Assembly: GCF_000002865.3 (NCBI RefSeq)
Contig: NW_001865055.1
Coordinates: 356,418 to 420,417, forward strand
DNA length: 64,000 nt
Reading direction: 5' to 3'
Source: Monosiga brevicollis MX1
Lineage: Eukaryota; Opisthokonta; Choanoflagellata; Craspedida; Salpingoecidae
This document shows positions 11,555 through 22,850 of this stretch, piece after piece; positions within the stretch are counted from its first letter, which is position 1; every line of letters begins with the position of its first letter. Below the pieces are notes generated by a model. It had not been told where the DNA came from and searched no databases. It saw nothing but the letters and a program-made list of their open reading frames with translations. The position numbers and the translations under genes were made by a program.

Positions 11555-11644
<90 letters not shown>
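11543..11644. repeat. (CT)n microsatellite
   Basis: About 100 bases of CT with a few CCCT interruptions next to the gap. Its true length is unknown. Confidence 0.95.
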
Positions 11645-11648
<4 letters not shown>

Positions 11649-11877
11649 CCTGTGGGTCGGGCCTCATTACTTCGTTGATCAGTGGCCATGGTCCCGTTCG
11701 TTTCTGGGATTCGATCTTGACCGCCTCATCTGGTGACCTGGCGTGCTTTTTAGGCATTTTCATTTGATCTCGACATCGCCTCTCACCCCGCCGTCATCCT
11801 GTTCCCAAACTGACACGACGTCGTCGGATCCTGCCCACCGAGGGCAGCCCGATGGGGCCTCGAGCCATCCCTCGGTC

Positions 11878-14800
11878 ATGATTTCCAGCAACGGTCACAC
11901 CACGGGCCCCGAATCGACCGGGCTTGCACCCTCGTTTGTCCATCAGGTTCACTCCAACCCCACAACTCTGCCTTTGCCACATGTCTGCGCCTTTTGATTC
12001 TCCCCAACCCCAGATGCAAGTCTGTCTCACGCTTTTATGCTAACGACGCAGCTGGCCAAGGCCGAGGCCGCTCTCAAGGCCCTCAAGACTGCCCTGGCCC
12101 AGCAGAAAAAGGTGGGTTCAAGCACCCATGCTCCTCTCAGCACCAGGGTTGCACTCATAATGGCCTTCTTTCTATAGCCCAAAAGGACGGAATTCGATCT
12201 TACGTGGCAGAAGCTTAGCATGCTCATGACAGCCCGCAGTCCTGTACAACGAGTATGCGCCTTGCACCTGCCTCTTACTCCCTTTGCTCCCCTCTCCCGC
12301 AGCCCTCCTTCCCTTCTCCTCACAGGCTCACGCCCACCTACACCTGTCCTTGCATCCTTGTCCAAATCGGCTCACCCGCCCAGCTCACACAAGAAGCTGA
12401 TACCCTGAAGCAGCAACTCAACGCGCTCAAAACCGACACCAAGCACCCTCTCGGTATTATCGTTTGAGTCATCTTGCCTCGACACGGTTGACCGCCCCGG
12501 CTTGCTGGGACGGACCTGTGCCCTGATAGCCTTGCGCTTTTTTTTTGCTCCGTGTCCCATTTCAGACGAGACCCAATCTCGCTGCATCGACGTGGCTCTT
12601 GAAGACGTCACTCAAGTTACCAACGCCTACGGTATTTGTCTTTGCCCAATGATACCCGACCCGTTCTTGTCCTCATGCGCTCCTCTTCTGAGCCGATGGT
12701 CATCCCCGCCTCCTGCCATCCATCATGTTTGTCGTTCTCTTCGTCTCATATCAGCTTCCCCTCTTTTCTCTTTTCCCTCGTATCGATACGTCTGCCTCCC
12801 ATTAGCCTCGGCCATGGACCCTCAAGCCGACCAAGCACAGAGCCACAAGGGTTCAGAGCCCCAGGCAAACTCCAACGCCAGCTCACCAAGCCGGGATAAA
12901 TCACCACCCCGCTCGCGCACCCCCATCTCCAGGGAAGCCCTTCGCCTCAGGGACGAAAGCTTTGAGGAGTCATCCGTGGGTCTTGGTCAAATGTCGCCCT
13001 CCATCCAACGTTTCGCCAGCTCCATGTCCGATGAAAACTTGTCCGACGGTATCCCGGAACGCGAACACGAACACGAACACGAACGCGAGCTCGAGCATGG
13101 CCAGCACAGCCAGCACGACCCCGATGAGCCCAACCCTGTCGATCTTGGCTCCAACGTACTCTCAAGTGCCACCGAGCGGCGACATGTCCTCCAGCATGCC
13201 CGCACCAGCCCCCCGGCCACCCCACTCGAGCTTGGCACCCGCGCCCTCTTGGACAAGAACTCTGCTTGTATTCTTCGATTTGTGGGCACCGTGGACAGCT
13301 TCCAAGTAAGCTACACGCTACCCCAGGCCCCGCATGCCCCGCACGCCGAGCTTGTCACGCCACCATTCATTGCTCCCAATCGCGCTCCCTTTTAACATCC
13401 CCTCCCCCTCCCCTCCACCACCTCACACTTCGCAGGGTACCATGTACGGCGTCGAGCTCCTTGATGCCAAAGGCAATACTGATGGCCAATTCGAAGTCAG
13501 TCAAACTTTTCTGAAACTAACGTACCCCAAAGTTTCATCTCAAATCTACCCCCAATGATATCGTTTCCGTGCACTTTCCGCTCCTTCGGCTTGTCTCACT
13601 TCTCAACATACTACTCGAAGGGACGTCGCTACTTCCGGTGCGCCCCAGATCGGGGTCTTTTTGTTCGACCTTGGCGCCTCAGTGCACTTGATGCTGCCTC
13701 CTTGATCGTGCGTCGCCCCAGTCTCCGCTCTGGCTGCACTTGTTCAATTTTCGACTTTTGATTGGTTGTTTCACTTGCGTACCCTTTGGTGCTGGAATTG
13801 TATCGCGAATCACAGAGCGATGGTTCACAGGGCCTTCGTGAGCCACAAGGGCGTACTCGAGCCAAGTCTGACGTGGCCATTCCCAGAGCCTCACTGATGA
13901 CCGTTGAAGAAACAGGTAGATTGAGCTCTGCTGATTCTCAACCCCTTTTCGCAGCATTCATCCCTACCAACAACAATGCAGCCTCGATTGCTTCTACTCT
14001 TGTGCATTTGTGTCGTGGCGAAGCTGAGCGCCTTTTGCCCAACTCTGAAACGTAGAGGATCGCCGTGCCTCACTGGGGGACCTTAGCTGCTCGACCTCAC
14101 AAGACTATTACGGCAATGTCAAGGCGGTGCCCAGCATTGTGCTTACTGGCGCCGGCGGCGAGGATTCGGTTTTGGTGGACGGCAAAGCTTGTGGAAGCAC
14201 CATCGGCGACGAGGATACTGCCCGCTCCGCTGGTGGCTCTCCGCCCCGGTCTTCTCCCAAACATTCCGAGACCAAGACACCAATACACCACCACTCCTCG
14301 CCGCGACACACCCATTCGTCACCAGGCAACAGTGTGCCCACATCGCCTGATAAGTCGCCTCAAAGGAACAACGCTCAGATTCCTAGCCGTGCCACGCCCC
14401 CAAGTCATGCAGCCCGTTTGCGAGATCAAGAGTAAGACATTTCCGCTCGTATTCCCCTTCCTCCACCACTCCTTCTCGTCCTCTTATTTACCGCTAGCCT
14501 CGAGGTCTGACACCACTTCCGTCCCCACGGCAGAGTCAAAGGTCCCCTGCAAGCCATTCTACGGCAACTGTCAGAAGCGAGTCGCTTGCCTTACTCCCCA
14601 TCCAGCTCCGACGGCGCTGAGACACTCGATGGGTTGCAGTTTCTGGTCGATGACTTGGTTCAGCAGCGAGACGACGCGCTCAGTCGAGCCGAAGTCTTGA
14701 CCAATCAGGCAGTTGACAAGGCCGTGCAAATTGCCAATCTTACACGCAGCCACCAAGAGCTCACCAACAACTTGGATAGCCATCTCAAGCATCTGAAGCA

Positions 14801-17800
14801 AGTCGAAGCCTCGGTTGTTGAGAAGGACGAAGACCTTCGCCTCTGCAAGGAGCACATTACTGTTTTGGAGGACAAGCTTGGCGCTCTTGACTCTGAAGGC
14901 AAGACGTTCTCAGCCCCCCCGCCGGCTCGCTATCAACGTGAACTGGACGCACAGGCTTCGCACATCTCCAAGTTGCGCATGGAGAACGAGGAGTTGAGGA
15001 AAGAACTCGAGGCTGCCAAAAATCTGACCCAGAAGGTGGACAATCCCTTGCGCCCAGAACTTGAGGCAGCTCAGCAAACAATCCTAAGCCTTGAATCTCA
15101 GCTCGAGCAAGTCCGGTCTGTGTCTTCCTCGCAGTATGCAGATCGCCTGCGCCAGGAAAATGACCGCCTGCGACGACGACTGGCCGCGCTCGAGACGGGA
15201 AACGCCACTGCTAACCAGCCGGCATCATCGATCACTTTACCAGACACAGAAGACCGCGCCACTTCTTCACCCCACCCCTCCAAACAGGGCGCGTCCGACC
15301 CTGCTGCCGTCGCGGCGCGTGCAATGTCTCCAACGCATAGCACGCCCTTGCGCAGTGTAACCTCTTCACGACCCCGGCCGTTTATGTCGCCTGCGCTCAT
15401 GCGCATGGAGAAGGTGCTCAATGATTCGATTGAGAAATCACTGCGCACCGAGTATGGTATTCGTCAGCGTCGCGCCGAGCTGAGTCAAAGCGGTGCAAGC
15501 GCGGTGGCCTCGCCCAACGTGACGCGAAATACGGCGGATGGGTCCAGTCCATTTCAAACACCGGTCGGGGTTAGCGCTGGGTCACCGCACTTTTCGACTG
15601 GGGCGAACGGTGCTGCAAGTGCCACTGGCGAAGCTGCATTGCGACAGCGTTTGCAGGAGGTCGAAGCACGCAACCGACACATGGAGCGCGAGCTAATGCA
15701 GATGCGCCTCGAGCGTGCAGCTGAGCATGCAAGTCTATCAGTGACCGCAACAGGTTCCAAAACCGAGGGCAAGGATGACTCGTCTAACGAGCCCCTCAAG
15801 GCTCAGTCAAGCGGTGATGATCGCAGCATGGACCAGAACGATGATTCTGTTCTTCAGCAGGTGCGGGGGTTTCGGCGTCACTCTCCGGGCTCTGGTCGCC
15901 CGACCGAGGTGCTACCAGGTGCACCGGCCCATCAAACGTCGACAACCGGTCCAGACATGGATGCGGCCGTTCAGGACACCGTCTCACACGGCACCGCTTC
16001 CATGCCCAATCAAAGTCAGGGGGCTTCCTTGACCATCGAAAAGTTGGCACAGCTCGAATCTCAGGTGGACATGATCTCGGATCAGGCATCTGACAAGCCG
16101 TCCAATATCAATGGTTGGGCTTCTGATGTCGCGCGATCGCGGGCGGATTCGGATGATGTTCGTCCCACTGGCATGGATGAGGATGAGACCAACGCTGGCG
16201 AAAGCTCGCGCAGTGGCTCCATAGACATTCGGGCAGCTCGCGAGTCCCATGGCTCCCTGGGATCAGCTGGGCGCAGTCGCCTGGGCTCCAACCATCGCTT
16301 CAGCGGTTCGCTGCTTGTGGATCGCAAAATTAGTCAAGACAACGCCTCCACTGATTCAGAGGGTGCGGCTAGCTACGTCCGGGACGATGAGGACACCGAG
16401 GACGATATGGAGAAACGGCAGCGCTCGTCCTTTGTTGATCTAAACGATCCCGATGCCTACTTTGAGAGTGAGACTGAGGAGTCCGAGGACGATAAAATGC
16501 ACACACGCACGCTCGAGTTGCTCGCTCAGTTTCACCAGCCGGCTTCTCTGGACGTGCTTGGCCTGGACGGTGCCAACAGTGTAACGCGTAGCGCCCTGGG
16601 TGTAGATGACGCAAGCGTGACGAGTTTGTCTCGCACGAACAGCGACGCTATTGATACCCTCTCAGTTCGGTCAAGCAGTGGCCGCCCCAGCTTGCTGGTG
16701 GATGAGGCTTCGCTTGCCTCACGTCGGAGCTCTCTTGAGAGCGTTCTTTCCTTGCATGGTGTTGCACACTTGCACGACATGGTTTGCAAGTGCCCCCGGC
16801 GTCCAGGGGACTGTCCGCGCCTGCAGGCGCTGCTCACACAACCCGGCGAACAGGATCGGCTGCATCGACAAATCTGTCGCCTCAAACACGTTGCTACTGA
16901 CTGCCCGACGATGCAATCCATATTGCAGAGCATGGATATTGCCATCGCACCAAGCCCAGCTGGGGCCACAGAGACGACGAGCAGCCCATTGGTCAACAAC
17001 GTGTCTGTGCACGGGCGTAGCCGCCCAAGTCCTTCTGTGGCTCGGCGCCAACACAGCTTGGCAGAGTCAGGCACCGGGCCGGACACGGAGCCGGGTAACC
17101 TGCTCAGAGCCGGTCAGCCTGATGATGATGACGAGGACGGCATTACTCCAACTGGCACTCCAACGGGGACGCCTACTCGAGGCAGCTTTAGTACCGGTGC
17201 CGGTGGTGCCACTCCCGTCCATACAAAGCGCGATGATGTCGACTTTGAGGACGACGAGGACACGGACGAAGAAGAGGCCAATCGCGAAGCCCTCTTGGCA
17301 TTGCAATCTCGATCGGGCAAGGGCCGCAGCCGTATCCTTGGCCCGACAAAGACCAACAACTCAGCGACAGGCTCTTCTTTCGGACTGGCAGGTGAGGAGT
17401 CGGAGACAGAGTCGGAGAGCAGTCACGCAATCGGCTTGTCGCGGCTTCGCCAGCTCAGGTCCTCTGGTATGAACTTTTCTGAAGCATCTTCTGTGATGGA
17501 GCATCATCACGAGGAATCGGAGGAATCAGGCTCGGAATCGGATGCAGGCGACCGCCTCACTGAGCTTCAGCGCCTCAGCAAAATTCAACTTCGACGCCAA
17601 GACTCGGCCACCACTGTCAACAGTGTGCAAACCGACGCATCAAAATCGACCGACCTGCCGCTGTCGCCCGAGCCACTGCGAGCCAATCGCCCAACTTGGT
17701 GGGAGCGGGCGCTGACTAAAAGCAAGGAGCGTAACCTACAGAAAGCCCTGACTGGTGAAGGTAATGACACCGTTGATAACTCTGAATCTTCGCCCCGTCT

Positions 17801-18479
17801 CTCTCGTTTTCGGTAAGACCTTTAGGCTCAGCCGCTGTGCATTGCTTTGGTCCCATTGTGCACTAAAACCTTGTGCTCACGCTTCCTGTCTTTGACCACA
17901 AACTTTTCCTTGAAAGTTCCATGGTGTTTGCTGCAGCCATGGCGAGTAAAGGCACGCGTGCTGTTATCGAAAAGCGTGGGCAATATCGGTAAGTCTATTG
18001 CACGAGCCTGGATTCTTGTGTTTGCGGCGCCAGCCTCTCTCACTTGTCATGCCGTTCATCACTTCCGCAAAACAAGGTCAATCCATGATTACAACTCCGA
18101 GTCGGAGCAGATGAGTGAACCTGAGGAGTTGGAGGATGATGGCGGTGCTGAATTGCTACGCCGGGCAGCGGCTGGGCCAATGCGCCGTTCCAGCTCTCGC
18201 TCTTCAAATGTGGGCACGAAGCCTGGTGCTGCAGGCGAGGGGACTGGTAAAGGCAAGCAGGGGTCTCAAGACGCATCTGCGGGTCCGGCCACCACCACCG
18301 CTGCTGCTGCTGCTGCGACACCAGCGGTCGTCACACAAAATGCCGGCCGACTGTTGAGTGCAGCCAAAACGTTGTTTTGGGTGCTAGCGATTGTATTGCT
18401 AGCCTGCCTGGTGATTGGTGGCATTGCAGTTGGCAGTCTGCACTTTGTTATCCCCCACCTCTACATTCCTTTTGTCTAA
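11878..18479 (+). CDS. CAP-Gly, coiled-coil protein with a C-terminal transmembrane segment
   Basis: About 1,700 residues. Five short 5' exons encode helical sequence (LAKAEAALKALKTALAQQKK; LTQEADTLKQQLNALK) and join in phase to the exon at 12806 (SAMDPQADQAQSHKGSEPQ). A CAP-Gly domain follows over three exons: ILRFVGTVDSFQ, GTMYGVELLDAKGNTDGQFE, GRRYFRCAPDRGLFVRPWRL. The usual GKNDG signature reads GNTDG. A large exon (about 14531-17812) gives a coiled coil (LQFLVDDLVQQRDDALSRAE onward), a long Ser/acidic low-complexity region and a Cys/His motif (HDMVCKCPRRPGDCPRLQAL). Two more exons end in a hydrophobic helix, TLFWVLAIVLLACLVIGGIA, then VPHLYIPFV-like residues and stop. CAP-Gly domains bind tubulin and EB-protein C-termini, so a membrane-to-microtubule linker is inferred. 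The start could also be the in-frame ATG at 11743, and the five 5' exons could be a separate gene, although their phases fit. Confidence 0.8.
18369..18452 (+). other. Predicted C-terminal transmembrane helix of the CAP-Gly protein
   Basis: The codons for TLFWVLAIVLLACLVIGGIA and the following GSLHFVI form a strongly hydrophobic stretch of about 25 residues. Only about ten residues follow before the stop, so the protein would be tail-anchored. Confidence 0.8.
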
Positions 18480-18839
18480 GTGTGACGATTGCGTTGCAGT
18501 CTTGTTGTTCTGACCCTTTCGCTTCTTGCAAAAAAAAAGAAAAAAAAAATTGACAGCCAGAGTAGTCAACACGATTAGCCTTTGATCTCGCACCCCAAAC
18601 ACTAGACCTCGACGCAACGCAAGTGCTTTTGGGCATCTGGCACAAAAAAAAAAAAAAAAACAGCATAACAATCTTCCAAATAATCAATTGTACATAAAAC
18701 ACAGTTCACAAAAGAGCTCATGGCAGAGGTGCCAGGAGGTAACACACAGACACAAACACGGAGATAAAAAACAAAAACGCAAGCGTGCTTGGAAACCCCT
18801 TTGGGGCGTCTAAATGCGCACAACTTTGACCCAACGTTA
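18480..18839. other. Convergent spacer between the CAP-Gly gene and gamma-tubulin
   Basis: AT-rich with several A runs (18530-18550, 18643-18660). This is 3' flanking DNA for both genes; no gene is seen. Confidence 0.5.
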
Positions 18840-21394
18840 TCACTGGCCGCCCATGGCTTGCTGTCGGCCCCAGTCCACGTACTCTGGGCGCTCAGCGGCT
18901 TGATACTCATCCACAAGCGACTGAACTACCTCTCGTGAGTCGTCAAACTCATCGAGGTTGTCCCGGAACATGCGCTCCTTGCGGAACTGATCCGCAAAGG
19001 CCTGTCAACAAAGACAAGAAAGGTATCGGTACAAGATTAAGAAAGGCTGACAGCCATGGCAGGGCGTGGGCGGAATTTCACTCTTCTGAGAAGGTCTCGC
19101 TGAAGATGACAGACAAGGCACAAACCTCACGACGGCGAAGCTTGTCGAAATCTTTGCAAGCTCGTGAAAAGAGCTGTGCAATGCTGGTGTGGTTGGCCAA
19201 GAGGAGACCACTCACGCGATGAGCAGTGGGGATGTACGGTGACTTGCGGGAGAGAGCGACTTGGATGCTGGCAGGACCCCAGGGGATGAAGGAAGCCAGC
19301 TTGCGCTCGCGTACGCGCTGCAATGACTTGTGAACCTGTGGTGCATGTCAGGCACGGGTGGCACGAGTCAATTCGCTGTTTTACTTATCTCGTGACAGAA
19401 CCAGCGTGAGCAGCACGTGGGCACACCTGCGTGGGATCCACATCGCCTTGAATGATGTTGAGGAGGGAGATGTAACAATGTGCTTCCGAACGCGACCGCG
19501 CCGTGGACACCATCATGTTCTTGGGTTGCAGCAAACGGCGCATGACGTCCAGCACGGTGGTTTTGCGCACCGTCGACGTGGTGCCATAATCCCCAGCAAT
19601 GACGGGTGTGTAACCTATGGTTTGTGTCAAGGTTCAATCGAAGGGTTAAGCATCACGTTAAACGCGAACACGAGACAGGACGGTCACCTCCAACGAACCA
19701 GTCATGAGGAAATGAAGCTTCGGGGTGGGGATAAGACTGGCAATCAGCCCAATCAGGTCATTGTTCATGTAGCCTGGGTAGCGCAGGGTTGTTGTGGATG
19801 CAGACATGATGGTGGAGACCTTTTTTTTTTTTTTTTTATCCAAAAATAAAGTGAGTGTATGAGCGAGAGAAAGTCAGACAGCAAAGGGCAAGCGTGGATG
19901 GGTCTGCTGGACAAAGGCATGGAACGATTAGGCATACCAACTGGTTCACCACAGATAGGTCAGGCTTGTCCATGTGCAGGCGATCAGCTGCAATGCGATT
20001 GAGAGCCGTGTTATCCAGCACCACCTGAAGCCGGTTTCAGCACCGCGAGAGCAATGTGTGAAGCACAGGATGGCGGGGCAAAGCCAGCATACAGACACTG
20101 AGGCAAGCATGATTTTTGCTCGTTCATACCACAGCATCAGCGTTGAGCGTTAGGCGCTTCAGGGTGAGCAAGCTGTTGTAAGGTTGGACCACCACCTCCG
20201 ACGTTTCGCCCTAATCGCGCGAAGCAAGTCTTAATCAAACGCCACGGGTCAAAAAAAGCCGGGTGACCATCTTCATTAAACGCACTGCGTGGGGGAAGAC
20301 TGAGTACGTTTGCACCAGCTTCTTTGGAAAACTAATGTATTCGAGGTCCAGGGCCAGTGAGCAAACAGAAGCGAGGAGGGGGAAGCGGGGGCCAGGAAAC
20401 AACCCAAGGAATGATTTCGCACCGGTCGTTGAGACGCTCAAGGACGTAGGAGCCGAGTCCAGAGCCCGTACCACCAGCAACAGAGTGGGTAAGCATAAAT
20501 CCTGCAAAAACCAAATCATCAACATTTATCGATGAGAGAAGAGGGAAGAGGCGTTGCAATGATTCAAAGCGGCTGGGCAGAAACAAGGGTTCGGGTTTAG
20601 TTTGCTTGCCTTCTAAACTGTCGCTATTGTCAGCCTCTCGGTCAATCATGTCAAAGAGTTCCTCGTGAACGCGCTCGCCCTAACAAAAAGCCATTCAGAA
20701 TGGTGCGTTTTCATATGAGGTGCTGGCAATATGTCATAGACGGATCTTGTACTGCAGGTAATACACGCACAGCAGCAAAACCCTTGGCCCAGATGTTGCC
20801 TGCGCCAGAGCCTTCTTTGTCGACAAAAATGTTTTCGGGGTTGTAGAGATTGGCGTAGGCTGAGGTGCGAATGCCATCGATGACCTGAGGAGACCCACGA
20901 GGATGTGTAAAGATAAGTGAAGGCCGTTGAGCAGCTGCGGGTTGCACGAGTTGAACGCAGCACTGCAATGCGATTTGAACACTTGAAATCAGTTGTCAGC
21001 AAGTCAAACCTACGCGGGGCTCGAGGTCCATCAACACGGCACGCGGGATGTAATGGTCATCGTCGGCCTGAGGATTTGATAGCCGATCAACAAGTGAGTC
21101 GAGGCAAAATGATGGATATTCAAGCGAACCAAAGCCTGTTCTGCACCACAAATGTGCAGTGCTGCAACTGGAACGGAACAGGGTGTGCGAAGCATGCCAT
21201 AAAACAGCACGGAAGGTCAAGCAATTACCAACCTGGTAGAAAAAGACATCCTTACGATCGGTACCACCGACAGCATAGTCTTCCAGGATGCCATCGGGAC
21301 GGATGCCATGCTCAGCACAGAGTTGCTTCCAAAACTCGCTGCCAATCTGATTGCCACACTGCCCAACTTGCAGCGTGATGAGCTCTCGGGGCAT
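18840..21394 (-). CDS. TUBG1: Gamma-tubulin
   Basis: The N-terminus [20 protein letters not shown] followed by [20 protein letters not shown] is typical of gamma-tubulin, as is [10 protein letters not shown], then [19 protein letters not shown]. The tubulin GTP-binding loop reads [20 protein letters not shown]. Later exons give [55 protein letters not shown], and the C-terminus [19 protein letters not shown]. There are about 12 exons. The protein nucleates microtubules in the gamma-tubulin ring complex at centrosomes and basal bodies. It looks whole; every conserved block of the family is present in order. The 5' flank has a perfect-arm palindrome at 21760-21783. Confidence 0.97.
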
Positions 21395-22176
21395 ACTGCT
21401 GGTGTTGCAAAATGCTCACTCAAACGTCTTTGTCGGCCCCAGTGTACCCGGGCACTTCTGGAGTTGCAAGAACAATAATTACCACGCCCAAGCGCTACGG
21501 GCGAGCTCGACCACAAGTCAGCTACAGCGCTCTATAGCTGCGCCCCAAGCCGCGGCCTTGACACAGACTCTTTTTTGCCGGCTTCTTCCTCTGCCTGTGG
21601 TACCGTAAACAAACCGCTCACGCCAGCAGCAAACGGCCAACGGCAACGACGCAGTGACGGCGACGCAGTGACGGCGACGCAGTGACGGCGACGTTCAACG
21701 GCAGCGCAACGTTTCGAGATTTTTTTTCGGATCTCTCGCAAATAACGGTCAAGAGACGCAAAGTGTGATATATATCACGCTTTGTGTTGGCCGATCGGGT
21801 TTCAGAGGAGGAGCCGGGCTCTGGATCAGATGTGATGAATTTAGAGGGTCGGGGTAGTGGATTTCAGAGATGTAGTGGCGATCGGTACTGATCTTTTGTT
21901 CGCTGAGGTCGGGTTTCTTTGATCCAGAATGGCAATAAGAATAAAACTCGTTTTGATTGTAAAACAATTCAACTATGAACCAGCCGCCCAAGTTTGAAAG
22001 TGGCGTTGAGCAAACTCGCTTCAGAGAGAGAGGGAGAGAGAGAGAGAGCACACGGTTTCAAGACAACAGGCCAAACGCATGATTGGCACTTTCCAGAATG
22101 GGATGGGATTGTATGTCTGGACATCAACAGGGGCAAAAAGCAGAACAACAACAAAAACGACCGTGGCCAGGTAGGT
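21395..22176. promoter_or_regulatory. 5' region of gamma-tubulin with a palindrome and short tandem repeat
   Basis: It holds the presumed gamma-tubulin promoter and the 3' flank of the homoserine kinase-threonine synthase gene. A 14-base unit GACGCAGTGACGGC is repeated three times at about 21648-21692. A 24-base near-perfect inverted repeat AAAGTGTGATATATATCACG/CTTT lies at 21760-21783, about 370 bases upstream of the ATG. A (GA)n patch is at 22022-22048. No gene is seen. Confidence 0.5.
21760..21783. promoter_or_regulatory. Palindromic AAAGTGTGATATATATCACGCTTT element
   Basis: A 24-base inverted repeat (one mismatch pair) upstream of gamma-tubulin. The half-element AAAGTGTGATATA recurs at 27738-27750 in another intergenic region. 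A transcription-factor site or small insertion footprint are both possible. Confidence 0.35.
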
Positions 22177-22795
22177 TTACCAGCGGACAAGTCGTTGCGC
22201 CAGCAGCCCGGCAGTAAAGGCCCCGGCGACAAGGGCAAGCGTCGGCCAGAATTGACTGGCAGATTTCACGTCACGAGAAACATTGGCCTCATGACCACTT
22301 TGCGGGGCGACAGGTGTCGTCAATCGGCCTATTTTCCCAGTGTGAAAAGAGAAAGAAAAACAGAAACGAAGAAACGAGATGGGATGAGTGGAGTTGGGAC
22401 CGGGGTAGGGTCGTGAAAGGGCAGATCGAACGTACGCTCGGCCAGCTCGGCGTGGCGCCGTGACATGGTTTCATGTACAAATGCCTTCAGGTCCTCCAGC
22501 GAGTGCTCAAGGTGGTGGCAGCGACGCGGCTGCGTTGTCAAGCCTGGCAACAGGGTCCGCATGTGAGCCCGCGATGAACCAGTCTTTATTTCTCTAATAT
22601 TTTGTTTGTTATAGTGTGACTTGAGGGTGAGCTTACCATCAAGTTGTGGAGGCAAGTGTGGCTGCATGGAGCGTGCCTCCTCCAAGCCCTCGCCAAACTT
22701 GGCTGGATGGGCCGTGGCCAAGCAGATGAAGGGCCCTGCAAGCTGGTCACGAAATCTACGCATCGAGCCAGCAGTCAGGCAATCTGGGCACACGT

Positions 22796-22850
<55 letters not shown>

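Noticed and set aside
19600-19660. Possible tRNA T-loop (GGTTCAATC)
   Set aside because: No matching acceptor or anticodon stem around it, and it lies in a gamma-tubulin intron.
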